From positions 1 to 15,677 of the forward strand of contig CAMAYS010000044.1 in NCBI GenBank assembly GCA_945862545.1: DNA of 15,677 nucleotides, in the 5' to 3' direction. The notes under the pieces are model-generated. The model searched no databases. It was not told the DNA's origin and was given only the letters and a program-made list of their open reading frames with translations. Of the stretch, positions 6,375 to 13,337 are shown in pieces. Origin of the DNA: Casp-actino8 sp945862545 (lineage in GTDB: Bacteria > Actinomycetota > Acidimicrobiia > Acidimicrobiales > Ilumatobacteraceae). Every line of letters begins with the position of its first letter. Position 1 is the stretch's first letter. The position numbers and the translations under genes are program-made.

Positions 6375-6605
6375 GTGGACATTCGTATTGGCGTTACTCA
6401 GATTGCACGCGAAATTTCGCTGGAGCAAGCCGATGAAGAACGCGATGCAACCAAGGCCAAAATCGAAGCTGCTTTGTCAGGGGCAACTGATGTTTTATGG
6501 CTCGTTGATAAAAAGGGTCGCACCGTGGGAGTGGCTTCGGCCAAAATTGCTTATGTTGAGTTCGGTTCGGTTGATGGCGACCGACGTATGGGTTTTGGTG
6601 GCTGA
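6375..6605 (+). CDS. DUF3107 family small protein
   Basis: This 76-residue protein matches the actinobacterial DUF3107 family (mycobacterial TB9.4-like): MDIRIGVTQIAREISLE at the start, a central helix (EERDATKAKIEAALSG), and a conserved C-terminal half with VLWLVDKKGRTVGVASAKIAYVEFG ending in a basic/glycine tail. No catalytic residues are evident and the function is unknown. It starts with GTG behind a strong GGAGG. It follows a palindrome and is 61 bases upstream of pdtaS. I recall that in Mycobacterium a DUF3107 gene also lies in the wider whiB1/pdtaS neighbourhood, so the association may be old. Confidence 0.85.
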   Translation: MDIRIGVTQIAREISLEQADEERDATKAKIEAALSGATDVLWLVDKKGRTVGVASAKIAYVEFGSVDGDRRMGFGG

Positions 6606-6632
6606 AAAACCCGTTTAGAGCAAAGGATGACG

Positions 6633-6660
6633 GAGTCGCCCACGGTTTTCGGGCAGACTC
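6633..6660 (+). other. Stem-loop just upstream of pdtaS
   Basis: GAGTCGCCC (6633-6641) pairs with GGGCAGACTC (6651-6660) with one bulged A and a 9-base loop. It lies between the DUF3107 stop and the pdtaS ATG. There is no T-run. It could terminate the DUF3107 transcript or be a binding site; its right arm contains the likely pdtaS -10 (CAGACT, 6654-6659). Confidence 0.4.
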
Positions 6661-6666
6661 GTAGGC

Positions 6667-8148
6667 ATGGGAACACTTGGCGATCTACTTCGTCAACATA
6701 CTGACCTCTCTAAGGACGACAGTGCTCATCTGCAGCAGCTGATCGGTGAATGGGGTATGTTGGCTGATCTTTGTTTCGCTGACATGATGCTGTACCTGCA
6801 CAGTCACGACAACACATGGGTGGTCGGTGCTCAAGTGCGTCCGGCCACGGGTCAAACGATCTACCGCAGTGACCTTGTTGATTCGCAGGCCAATGAAGCC
6901 GAAGCCGAACTTCTTGGTCGGGCATTCGCCTCGGGAGAAATTTGTGAAGGCGAACTGCATAAAAGAAATATTTTTGATTCCATTCATGTTTTAGCGATCC
7001 CAGTTCACGGCGAAGACGGCCCGATTGCGGTCTTGACGCGCGAGTGGTCGTCTAAGACGAGTCGCCAGCCGGGTGAACTTGAGCGTACATATCTTTCGAT
7101 TTTTCAACGCATTGCTGAGATGATCACCCAAGGTGCATTCCCATTCCGTGGTCGGGCCGCGGACCTTAGTGCTGCGCCCCGCGTTGGGGATGGGGCAATA
7201 GTTCTTGATGAACAGGCCGTCATTCGCTACGCATCACCAAACGCGGTGTCAGCATTGCATCGAGTTGGAATCACAGCCAATGTGGTCGGCCAATCTGTCA
7301 GTGAACTTGGTTTCGCCGACAGTCCGGTGCGCCAAGCCTTCGAACGTCATGAACCCGTCATCGAAGAATTTGACCAGACAGCCGATGTGACCTTGCTGGT
7401 TCGCTGTCTTCCAATCATCGCTTCGCAGGTCATCACGGGTGGGATGTTGCTCATTCGCGATGTCACCGAAGTGCGCCGCCGCGATCGTCTGCTGCTCTCA
7501 AAAGACGCCACGATCAGGGAAATTCACCATCGCGTGAAGAATAACTTGCAGACCATTTCATCGCTGTTACGTTTGCAAGCGCGTCGACTGGAATCGCTAG
7601 AGGCGAAGGCGGCAATTCAAGAGAGTGTGCGGCGGATTCGTACGATCGCATTAGTGCACGAAACTTTGTCTCGTGAAACCGGTGACGACGTGGCATTCAT
7701 TGAGATCGTTCGCCCTTTGTTGCGCTTGGTTGAAGAAGGTTTGCAATCACCCGATCGTCCCGTGCGATTTATTGTTCAGGGTGATGGAGGCCGTCTGCCG
7801 GCCACAGTCGCCACGCCTCTGTCTGTGGTCTTGACCGAACTTTTGCAAAATGCTGTTGATCACGGCTTCCCTGAAGGTAGCGCCGGTGGCACGGTGGTCG
7901 TGGAACTCGGTGGCACTGATGATGACATAGAGATCAAAGTTATAAACGATGGTCGTGTCTTGGACCCAGCATTTGATCTCAATGGGGTGACTGGACTCGG
8001 ACTATCTATTGTGCGGACCCTGGTGACCACTGAACTCAATGGCTCAATTTTGATTCGTGCCGGTGTAGCGGAAGATTTCATCGCCGTCGGCATTGAAGAT
8101 CACCGCAGCGGCGATGGCACCGTTGTGCAATTGTCCTTGCCGCGTTAG
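6667..8148 (+). CDS. pdtaS: PdtaS-type sensor histidine kinase (HisKA_2 family)
   Basis: This is a soluble two-component sensor kinase of 493 residues, close to mycobacterial PdtaS (about 500). Residues 1-160 look like a GAF-type sensor domain, 170-270 a PAS domain (GAIVLDEQAVIRYASPNA, ending GGMLLIRDVTEV), then the HisKA_2 dimerisation helix with the phospho-acceptor motif IREIHHRVKNNLQTISSLL (H287/H288) and an HATPase_c domain with N-box LTELLQNAVDHGF (389-401) and G-box TGLGLSIVR (442-450). There are no membrane segments, so it senses something in the cytosol. The usual partner is the ANTAR-domain RNA-binding regulator PdtaR, which is not in the window. The likely -10 is CAGACT (6654-6659), seven bases before the ATG, with no Shine-Dalgarno. 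It converges on whiB1 with a one-base gap, the arrangement also seen in Mycobacterium. Confidence 0.93.
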   Translation: MGTLGDLLRQHTDLSKDDSAHLQQLIGEWGMLADLCFADMMLYLHSHDNTWVVGAQVRPATGQTIYRSDLVDSQANEAEAELLGRAFASGEICEGELHKRNIFDSIHVLAIPVHGEDGPIAVLTREWSSKTSRQPGELERTYLSIFQRIAEMITQGAFPFRGRAADLSAAPRVGDGAIVLDEQAVIRYASPNAVSALHRVGITANVVGQSVSELGFADSPVRQAFERHEPVIEEFDQTADVTLLVRCLPIIASQVITGGMLLIRDVTEVRRRDRLLLSKDATIREIHHRVKNNLQTISSLLRLQARRLESLEAKAAIQESVRRIRTIALVHETLSRETGDDVAFIEIVRPLLRLVEEGLQSPDRPVRFIVQGDGGRLPATVATPLSVVLTELLQNAVDHGFPEGSAGGTVVVELGGTDDDIEIKVINDGRVLDPAFDLNGVTGLGLSIVRTLVTTELNGSILIRAGVAEDFIAVGIEDHRSGDGTVVQLSLPR

Positions 8149-8149
8149 A

Positions 8150-8467
8150 TCAAGAAACGAAAGAGCGGGCATTCATGATTGCGATGCGATTGCGCGCGGC
8201 AATCCGGCGGCGGATGTCGCGACGCTCTTCTTCAGAGGTGCCACCCCAAATACCTGAGTCCTGATTGGTCTCAAGGGCAAACTCAAGACAACTGACTTGA
8301 ACCGTGCATTCGTTACAGACCTGCTTGGCGCGGTCGATCTGTAGGAGGGCTTGACCAGTAGTTCCGATGGGGAAAAATAGATCTGGATCGGTTTCTCGGC
8401 AGATGGCTTCATCGCGCCAGGTGTAGTCGGCAGTTCCGAGGGCAAGGGAAGAGGCAAGGATAGACAC
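8150..8467 (-). CDS. whiB1: WhiB1-type Fe-S transcriptional regulator
   Basis: WhiB proteins are actinobacterial [4Fe-4S] regulators that bind the primary sigma factor. The four ligands are C23, C51, C54 and C60 (C-x27-C-x2-C-x5-C) in AICRETDP, KQVCNECTVQVSC. The WhiB turn GIWGG is at 72-76, followed by the basic DNA-binding tail SEEERRDIRRRIAARNR. DPDLFFPIGTTG and the convergent pdtaS neighbour favour the WhiB1 subgroup, which in Mycobacterium is essential and nitric-oxide responsive. I chose GTG 8467 (105 residues) because GGAG lies six bases upstream and homology begins soon after (DYTWRDEAIC); the longer frame to a TTG at 8563 would run through the promoter region. It is transcribed divergently from the GDPD gene. 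Confidence 0.93.
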   Translation of the reverse strand: MSILASSLALGTADYTWRDEAICRETDPDLFFPIGTTGQALLQIDRAKQVCNECTVQVSCLEFALETNQDSGIWGGTSEEERRDIRRRIAARNRIAIMNARSFVS

Positions 8468-8473
8468 GGTGTG

Positions 8474-8477
8474 CTCC
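8474..8477 (-). promoter_or_regulatory. Shine-Dalgarno that fixes the whiB1 start
   Basis: GGAG on the minus strand lies six bases before GTG 8467. It supports the 105-residue form over the longer open frame. Confidence 0.65.
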
Positions 8478-8506
8478 AGGTATGTTTGGGGGGTGGTGGG
8501 CGGGGA

Positions 8507-8535
8507 TTTAAAGTTTTGAAAACAAGACACTGCAA
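8507..8535 (-). promoter_or_regulatory. Candidate whiB1 promoter
   Basis: On the minus strand TTGCAG (plus 8530-8535) and TTTAAA (plus 8507-8512) are separated by 17 bases, a plausible SigA-type pair with 3/6 and 4/6 matches to consensus. The resulting leader of about 35 bases is very C-rich (the plus strand reads as G-runs at 8488-8505). Confidence 0.4.
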
Positions 8536-8603
8536 GGTTGGCAAATTCTTGGTGAATTCGCAAGGGGTTTAGCCTAAATTTTTTGTCACACCATTGATTT
8601 TTT

Positions 8604-8625
8604 ATTTATCCATTTTCGGATAAAT
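8604..8625. promoter_or_regulatory. Inverted repeat, likely operator, between whiB1 and GDPD
   Basis: ATTTATCC (8604-8611) and GGATAAAT (8618-8625) are perfect 8-base arms with a 6-base spacer, in the 194-base divergent region. The 22-base span and centre about 47 bases upstream of the GDPD start fit a dimeric regulator site. The rest of the region holds an AT-rich stretch (8575-8610) and the two promoters; I see no gene in it. Confidence 0.5.
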
Positions 8626-8649
8626 GTTCGGGTTGCGGAGTAATCAGAG

Positions 8650-8655
8650 TTAAAT
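8650..8655 (+). promoter_or_regulatory. Leaderless -10 element of the GDPD gene
   Basis: TTAAAT lies exactly six bases before ATG 8662. The same hexamer at the same distance precedes the PGAM gene on the other strand (15258-15263). There is no separated Shine-Dalgarno. Confidence 0.5.
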
Positions 8656-8661
8656 GCAGGT

Positions 8662-9360
8662 ATGGCGACACAGGTAATGGCTCATCGTGGTGCCTCAAAA
8701 GCCGAGAAGGAAAATACAGTGATGGCCTTCAAAAGAGCCGTATCTATCGGGTCAGATGCGGCCGAACTTGATGTACGCCGCACAGCCGATGGGATTTTGG
8801 TTGTACATCACAACGCCACACTGGAGGATGATCGGATTATTTCCCAAGTGCAGTTCGCCGATCTGCCCCGAGACATTTGCACCTTGGATGCCGCCCTTGA
8901 CGCCTGCCAACCCATGTGGGTGAACGTGGAAATTAAAAACGACCCGCTGGAGCCAGACTTCGACGAGAGCGAATCAATCGCTGACCGCACCATTGAGTGC
9001 CTGAGCAGGCGAACCGAGGGCGATAGTCGCTGGCTCATTTCTTCATTTCGCCGTGAGACCATTGACCGTTGTCGGCAGTTGCGACCAACCATTGCCACCG
9101 CCTGGCTGACCGTCGGGGTGCTGCCGCAAGACGCTTTGGGCATTGTCGTGGGATTGGCCAATGACGGACACAAAGCGCTACATCCGTGGGTCAATTTACT
9201 GTCGCGCGAGCTGATTGATCTCTGTCACCAACATGGGTTGGAGGTCAACACTTGGACCTGTGATGATCCTGTGCGAATGGCTGAACTTCTTGAGTGGGGA
9301 ATTGACGGTTTGTGCACCAATCAACCAGACATCGCCCTCGAGGTCATTGGTCAAAGATAA
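8662..9360 (+). CDS. Glycerophosphodiester phosphodiesterase, cytosolic (UgpQ/GlpQ-like)
   Basis: GDPD enzymes cleave glycerophosphodiesters into glycerol-3-phosphate and an alcohol with a metal-dependent TIM barrel. The 232-residue protein shows the full set of hallmarks: AHRGAS (H8, R9), KENTVMAF (E17), AELDVRRTADG (E35, D37), VVHHNATL (H49/H50), WVNVEIKN (E90, K92) and the C-terminal VNTWTCDDP ... GIDGLCTNQP. There is no signal peptide, so it is cytosolic, closer to UgpQ than to secreted GlpQ. The start is preceded by TTAAAT at six bases. It faces a lipid kinase gene with a 4-base gap, and plsY is about 6 kb away, but shared regulation is not shown by the sequence. Confidence 0.92.
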   Translation: MATQVMAHRGASKAEKENTVMAFKRAVSIGSDAAELDVRRTADGILVVHHNATLEDDRIISQVQFADLPRDICTLDAALDACQPMWVNVEIKNDPLEPDFDESESIADRTIECLSRRTEGDSRWLISSFRRETIDRCRQLRPTIATAWLTVGVLPQDALGIVVGLANDGHKALHPWVNLLSRELIDLCHQHGLEVNTWTCDDPVRMAELLEWGIDGLCTNQPDIALEVIGQR

Positions 9361-9364
9361 ATCT

Positions 9365-10339
9365 TCAGGCAGGGAAAAGTAGGCGTACGGCCTCGGGTAC
9401 ATGTCTGAAATGTAGGCGTGTTGATTCACCCAAGTAGTCACCATCAACCTGATAGGGAAATGGCGTGGCATTCTCAATGATCAGTTCGTGGACATCATTA
9501 AAACAAGCCACATGCTCACTTGGTGTAACTCCGCCACCTTTGAGAGCTCCAGCCAATGTGCGAATAATGGCGATCGCTGACATAGTTCGAAATGTCACTG
9601 CCACAAGTGGTTTATCGAGACCAGCAGCGGGTGACAGATCAAGAGCTCGGTTGCCGAGAAATGAATATGGATTTGTGTTGAGGACAACCGTGAAATAGCC
9701 ATCATCAACGAATCGCTGTGGGTCGTAGGTATTGACATCGGATCCAGAGATACTTCCCGGTCCACCGATAGCTGCATCAGCGGCAACCGTGAAATGGGGG
9801 TGATGACGATCGTATTTATTCAGCCAAGTTTGAAGAGCAGCGTAAATAAATAATGGATGGCCTGCCCAGCGCTTTAACGAAGCCCGAGTCTCAACATTGC
9901 GAACGACAGCGGCGTCGTAGCCAACACCGGTATGAAAGCAGAAGAAGCGTCCGTTGACTCGACCAAGGCCAATAGGTCGGATATTTGCTTGAGGATCTTC
10001 CAGGCCGCTGACCAACATGTTGACTGCGGCGATTGGGTCATTTGGTAAACCGATAGTGCGGGCGAAAACATTGGTACTTCCGCCAGGCAAGACCCCGAGG
10101 GATGTTTGCGATCCAGCAACGCCGGAGGCAACTTCGTTGAGGGTGCCATCGCCGCCGAAGGAAATAACTAAATCAACCTCTCGATGAGCGGCATCCTGGG
10201 CGAACCTAGTGGCGTGGCCGCGGCGGTTGGTCTCCACAATCTGCACATCGTGGTGTCTGGATAACGCTCTGTGCACAATGACTGTGTTGCGAGCGGTGAC
10301 TGAGGAAGCAAAGGAGTTAACGACAAGGAGAATTCGCAC
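9365..10339 (-). CDS. Diacylglycerol/lipid kinase (DAGK catalytic domain, YegS/DgkB type)
   Basis: This 324-residue protein has the DAGK catalytic fold: N-terminal MRILLVVNSFASS, the nucleotide-binding loop ISFGGDGTLNEV (62-70), and GVLPGGSTNVFAR (82-94), then the beta-rich C-terminal domain with the conserved FHTGVGYDA and YQVDGDYLGES stretches. It probably phosphorylates diacylglycerol or a related membrane lipid at the inner membrane face; the exact substrate cannot be told. It starts with GTG; AGG sits too close to it to be a normal ribosome site, while TACCGT (plus 10348-10353) lies eight bases upstream, another possible leaderless start. It is divergent from etfB across 137 bases. Confidence 0.92.
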   Translation of the reverse strand: MRILLVVNSFASSVTARNTVIVHRALSRHHDVQIVETNRRGHATRFAQDAAHREVDLVISFGGDGTLNEVASGVAGSQTSLGVLPGGSTNVFARTIGLPNDPIAAVNMLVSGLEDPQANIRPIGLGRVNGRFFCFHTGVGYDAAVVRNVETRASLKRWAGHPLFIYAALQTWLNKYDRHHPHFTVAADAAIGGPGSISGSDVNTYDPQRFVDDGYFTVVLNTNPYSFLGNRALDLSPAAGLDKPLVAVTFRTMSAIAIIRTLAGALKGGGVTPSEHVACFNDVHELIIENATPFPYQVDGDYLGESTRLHFRHVPEAVRLLFPA

Positions 10340-10464
10340 TACCTCAAACGGTATCAGCCCGATCTCAACCTACTTCAGGTGATCTTGAGGGGTGGGAGGC
10401 CCGATGGGGCGAGCGTCACGCAAAGAGATGGGGTGTGGGTTGTGCGAAATGGGTGTTAGTCCGT

Positions 10465-10470
10465 AAGAAT
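10465..10470 (+). promoter_or_regulatory. Leaderless -10-like element of etfB
   Basis: AAGAAT (4/6 to TATAAT; preceded by T, giving TAAGAAT) lies exactly six bases before ATG 10477. The AGGG in the spacer is two bases from the ATG, too near for normal Shine-Dalgarno pairing. Confidence 0.4.
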
Positions 10471-10476
10471 AGGGAT

Positions 10477-11253
10477 ATGAACGTCATTGTCTGCGTAAAA
10501 CAGATCCCCGATCCTGCCAACCCTGGAGCCCTAGATCCGTCCTCCAATACGCTGAAGCGTGAAGGCAAGCTGATCTTGGACGAGTCCGACAGTTACGGGG
10601 TCGAAATGGCCCTGCAGTTGGTTGCTGCTGCCGGTGGTGGAGAAGTCAGTTTGGTTTCCATGGCGCCGAATAGTGAAACCTCAGGTTTACGCACTGCGCT
10701 CGCAATGGGAGCGGCAAAAGCAGTATTGGTTTCTGATCCAGCATTGCTGGGATCCGATGCTTTGACAACGGCGAAGATTTTGGCTGCCGCTGTGACACGA
10801 CTCGGTGGAGCCGATTTGATTATCGCGGCGACTGAATCTAGTGATGGTTACACCGGAACTGTGCCCGAGCAGATGGCTGAAGTTCTCGGTTTGCCTTCGG
10901 TGACATTTGCGAAAAAAGTTTCTGTTGAAGGTGGCATACTCAAAGTGAATCGTCAGACCGAAGATGGTTATGACGAAGTGACCTGTCCACTCCCTGCATT
11001 AATTTCTGTGACTGCTGGCGTTGTTGAACCGCGTTACCCAAGCTTCAAAGGCATCATGGCTGCAAAGTCAAAGCCAGTTGACGAAGTGACCGCAGCCGAC
11101 CTTGGCGTCACGCTCGTTGGCTGGGCTGGTGCTGGTCAAAAAGTTAGCAGTGTCACACAAGCTGAAGCCCGCGCCTCTGGCGAAGTGATCGAAGATGATG
11201 GCGAAGCATTCGCCAAGATCGTGACTTTCCTCGAAGGTCTCAAGGTCATCTAG
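10477..11253 (+). CDS. etfB: Electron transfer flavoprotein beta subunit
   Basis: EtfB is the AMP-binding subunit of the soluble ETF that takes electrons from acyl-CoA and related dehydrogenases. The 258-residue protein begins with the family signature MNVIVCVKQIPDP, has SDSYGVEMALQL (38-49) and the nucleotide-binding/recognition region ATESSDGYTGTVPEQMAEVLGLP (118-140), and ends with the extended C-terminal arm that embraces EtfA. I chose ATG 10477; the open frame continues upstream to a GTG at 10435 but the 14 extra residues do not look like ETF, and a -10-like element lies in between. etfA follows after 72 bases and is presumably co-transcribed. Confidence 0.95.
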   Translation: MNVIVCVKQIPDPANPGALDPSSNTLKREGKLILDESDSYGVEMALQLVAAAGGGEVSLVSMAPNSETSGLRTALAMGAAKAVLVSDPALLGSDALTTAKILAAAVTRLGGADLIIAATESSDGYTGTVPEQMAEVLGLPSVTFAKKVSVEGGILKVNRQTEDGYDEVTCPLPALISVTAGVVEPRYPSFKGIMAAKSKPVDEVTAADLGVTLVGWAGAGQKVSSVTQAEARASGEVIEDDGEAFAKIVTFLEGLKVI

Positions 11254-11325
11254 TCAGCCCAACCACTTCACAAAAGACATATCAGTCAGACCTCCACCGA
11301 AAAAAGAACGAGAACGGATAGATCA

Positions 11326-12288
11326 ATGGGAATTAATAACATTTGGGTTTTTGCTCAGGTCGCGAATGGTGCACCGACATCAGGTTCGCTGGAACTGCTG
11401 ACCAAGGCGCGCTCCATGGGAGCAACTGTCAGCGTGTGGGTGGCCGGCGATGGCGCAGCAGTTGCTGGTGCTCTCGGAGAATTCGGAGCGAGCAAAGTTT
11501 TCGCCGTGAGTTACGGAGCAAACTTGGCTGGCGTAGCGGTTGCTTCGGCGATGAAGGCCAGCATTGACGCTGGTCAAGCCCCAGACCTCGTGATGTTTCC
11601 GCAGTCCTATGAAGGTCGCGACGTCATGGCCCGTTTGTCGGTCAAGGTCGGACGCACAGTTTTGACAAATAACGTAGAGATTGTTGCCGATGGTGAGTCG
11701 GTCACTGTGACGACACCGATTTTCGGCGGCAATACTTTGGTTGCTACTACGTTCACTGGCGGTACTCCATACCTCGCAGCATTTCGTCCAAAGTCATTCG
11801 TTCCCGAATCAGTTGCTGGATCGACGGCAGAAGTCGTTGTAGTGAATGTGCCCGACCTCGGAGCAACTGGCGCAGCACAAGTGATTGCGGTGCATGTTGA
11901 AGAAACAACTGGTCCCAAACTTGATGAAGCCAATATTGTTGTTTCTGGCGGACGTGGTTTAGGTGAAAGTGCGAAGTACGAAATGATTGAATCCTTAGCC
12001 AAGTTGCTGAAGGGTGCACCTGGCGCATCGCGTGCCATCGTGGATGCCGGTTGGGTTCCTTATAGCTATCAAGTTGGTCAGACTGGCAAGGTCGTTAAGC
12101 CCAGCGTGTACATCGCCTGTGGTATCTCGGGTGCTACTCAACACATGGTTGGCATGAAGGGTTCAAAGAACATCATCGCCATCAACAAGGATAAGGAAGC
12201 ACCGATCTTTGGGATTGCAGACTTGGGAATTGTTGGCGACTTGCACAAAGTGTTGCCCAAACTGATTGAAGCTCTTCAGGGTCGCTGA
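11326..12288 (+). CDS. etfA: Electron transfer flavoprotein alpha subunit
   Basis: EtfA carries the FAD of ETF. The 320-residue protein has a degenerate N-terminal alpha/beta domain and the complete C-terminal FAD domain: VVSGGRGLG (205-213), ASRAIVDAGWVPYSYQVGQTGKVV (234-257), YIACGISGATQH (262-273), IIAINKDKEAPIFGIADLGIVGDL (283-306). It forms a heterodimer with EtfB. The 72 bases after etfB hold no strong hairpin. Upstream of ATG 11326 there is only a purine-rich stretch with GGAT, a weak ribosome site. It faces the unknown gene at 12301 with a 12-base gap. Confidence 0.95.
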   Translation: MGINNIWVFAQVANGAPTSGSLELLTKARSMGATVSVWVAGDGAAVAGALGEFGASKVFAVSYGANLAGVAVASAMKASIDAGQAPDLVMFPQSYEGRDVMARLSVKVGRTVLTNNVEIVADGESVTVTTPIFGGNTLVATTFTGGTPYLAAFRPKSFVPESVAGSTAEVVVVNVPDLGATGAAQVIAVHVEETTGPKLDEANIVVSGGRGLGESAKYEMIESLAKLLKGAPGASRAIVDAGWVPYSYQVGQTGKVVKPSVYIACGISGATQHMVGMKGSKNIIAINKDKEAPIFGIADLGIVGDLHKVLPKLIEALQGR

Positions 12289-12295
12289 GTCAATG

Positions 12296-12309
12296 CCGGC
12301 TCAGGCCGG
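12296..12309. terminator. Short GC stem-loop between convergent stops
   Basis: CCGGC (12296-12300), loop TCAG, GCCGG (12305-12309) form a 5-base stem at the junction of etfA and the unknown minus-strand gene. It could be read from both strands, but there is no T-run on either side, so termination is uncertain. Confidence 0.3.
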
Positions 12310-13320
12310 AGCATCACGAGCAAATAACGCAATAGAGATGTCGTTATCGGGGTCTTGGGCGATCAGGCTCAACTCGTACGGGCTGCGACTTCCATCGTCA
12401 CATCGAAACCATTGCATCGCTCGCGCTGTGTCGCCGATTTCCTGATTCAGAACACCGGCTTGGCGCATCTCGTCCCATTCCTCGGTGAATCCACCGATGG
12501 CGGCCAACAACCACCACACACCGAACCGCCCCAATGCCGCCCCTCGTCGTCGACCGTGGGCACCACCCGATGAACCACACCATCCAAGCCAAGCAAGCGC
12601 CTCCTGCGTTGTCAGCGGTGTGAGTCGGCACGTCCGGATACCTAAGGCACCGAGAGCATCAATGACTGTGCCATCAACGACGATGGACTCGGCTCGTCCC
12701 TGAGAGGAAGATGTCCATGGTTCAACGAGTGAACGCAGTGCATCGTGGACGAAGGGATCGTCAACAATCATTTCTTCATAGACCTCTTCGGGTTCAATGT
12801 CAGTCCAGATGTGCTGCCAGTTATCACTCGGAGATGGGGCATCAATACCTTCATCGGAATATGTCGCCATCGGGTACGCGGGTTCCCATGGTTGAAGAAG
12901 TAAAGGTATGTCGAGGACATCAAGAACCTCACCTACGCTCTTCGCGTCAATGATTTCGCCGCGCAATACTCGCTCATGCGCCACGAATGCTCGGCGTGGA
13001 CCGTCAGTCAGCAAACTTGAAAGTTCAGTCCAGGAATGATTTTGAGCAATAACTTCGGTGAGCGGTCCAATAGTGAAGCGACCACTATCTTCGGCCAAAA
13101 CTTGAGCGGCCCAATCGGTCGTTGCATGAAGAGCCAATCGATATTCAGCCAATGTGGCCGCTGGCCAAACCTGGCGACCCGATTGAGTTGCAAGTCGTGA
13201 GCGTTGGCGAATACGAAAAAGACCTTCCCAGTCACGGTTGGCGCAACGTGCATCAATCAGGCGTACCAGTCCGTCGAGATCGGCGCGATCAATCAATGGG
13301 TCTAAGTCATTGTCATCCAT
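12301..13320 (-). CDS. Uncharacterised 339-residue protein, last gene of the phosphatase/kinase-like cluster
   Basis: I do not recognise this protein. It is acidic and tryptophan-rich, with no signal peptide and no clear membrane helix; the hydrophobic GRFGVWWLLAAIGG (264-277) is short and preceded by a basic patch GRRRGAALGR (256-265). The N-terminal third (about 1-125) looks helical. The C-terminus has a compact, probably conserved region: EALAWLGWCGSSGGAHGRRR, AMQWFRCDDG and SPYELSLIAQDP. No metal-binding cluster or catalytic motif is visible. It starts 17 bases after the SCO1664-family stop, with GAGA as a weak ribosome site, so it is probably the fourth gene of that operon. The strand and frame are supported by the operon spacing and the absence of a better frame. 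Confidence 0.75.
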   Translation of the reverse strand: MDDNDLDPLIDRADLDGLVRLIDARCANRDWEGLFRIRQRSRLATQSGRQVWPAATLAEYRLALHATTDWAAQVLAEDSGRFTIGPLTEVIAQNHSWTELSSLLTDGPRRAFVAHERVLRGEIIDAKSVGEVLDVLDIPLLLQPWEPAYPMATYSDEGIDAPSPSDNWQHIWTDIEPEEVYEEMIVDDPFVHDALRSLVEPWTSSSQGRAESIVVDGTVIDALGALGIRTCRLTPLTTQEALAWLGWCGSSGGAHGRRRGAALGRFGVWWLLAAIGGFTEEWDEMRQAGVLNQEIGDTARAMQWFRCDDGSRSPYELSLIAQDPDNDISIALFARDAPA

Positions 13321-13337
13321 TGTTTCTCGACTTCGCC

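Noticed and set aside
8488..8505. Canonical G-quadruplex
   Set aside because: There are only three separable tracts of three or more G; a four-tract G3 quadruplex cannot be drawn.
8468..8563. N-terminal extension of whiB1 to a TTG at 8563
   Set aside because: It would place the promoter-like region and the Shine-Dalgarno inside the gene; WhiB homology begins after GTG 8467.
8585..8590. CRP-type half site (GTCACA) upstream of whiB1
   Set aside because: There is no matching TGTGA half at six bases, so it is not a CRP site by the consensus.
11607..12038. 143-residue open frame on the minus strand inside etfA
   Set aside because: It is the antisense of a well-conserved etfA coding region, and its Thr/Pro/Ser-rich composition reflects the opposite strand.
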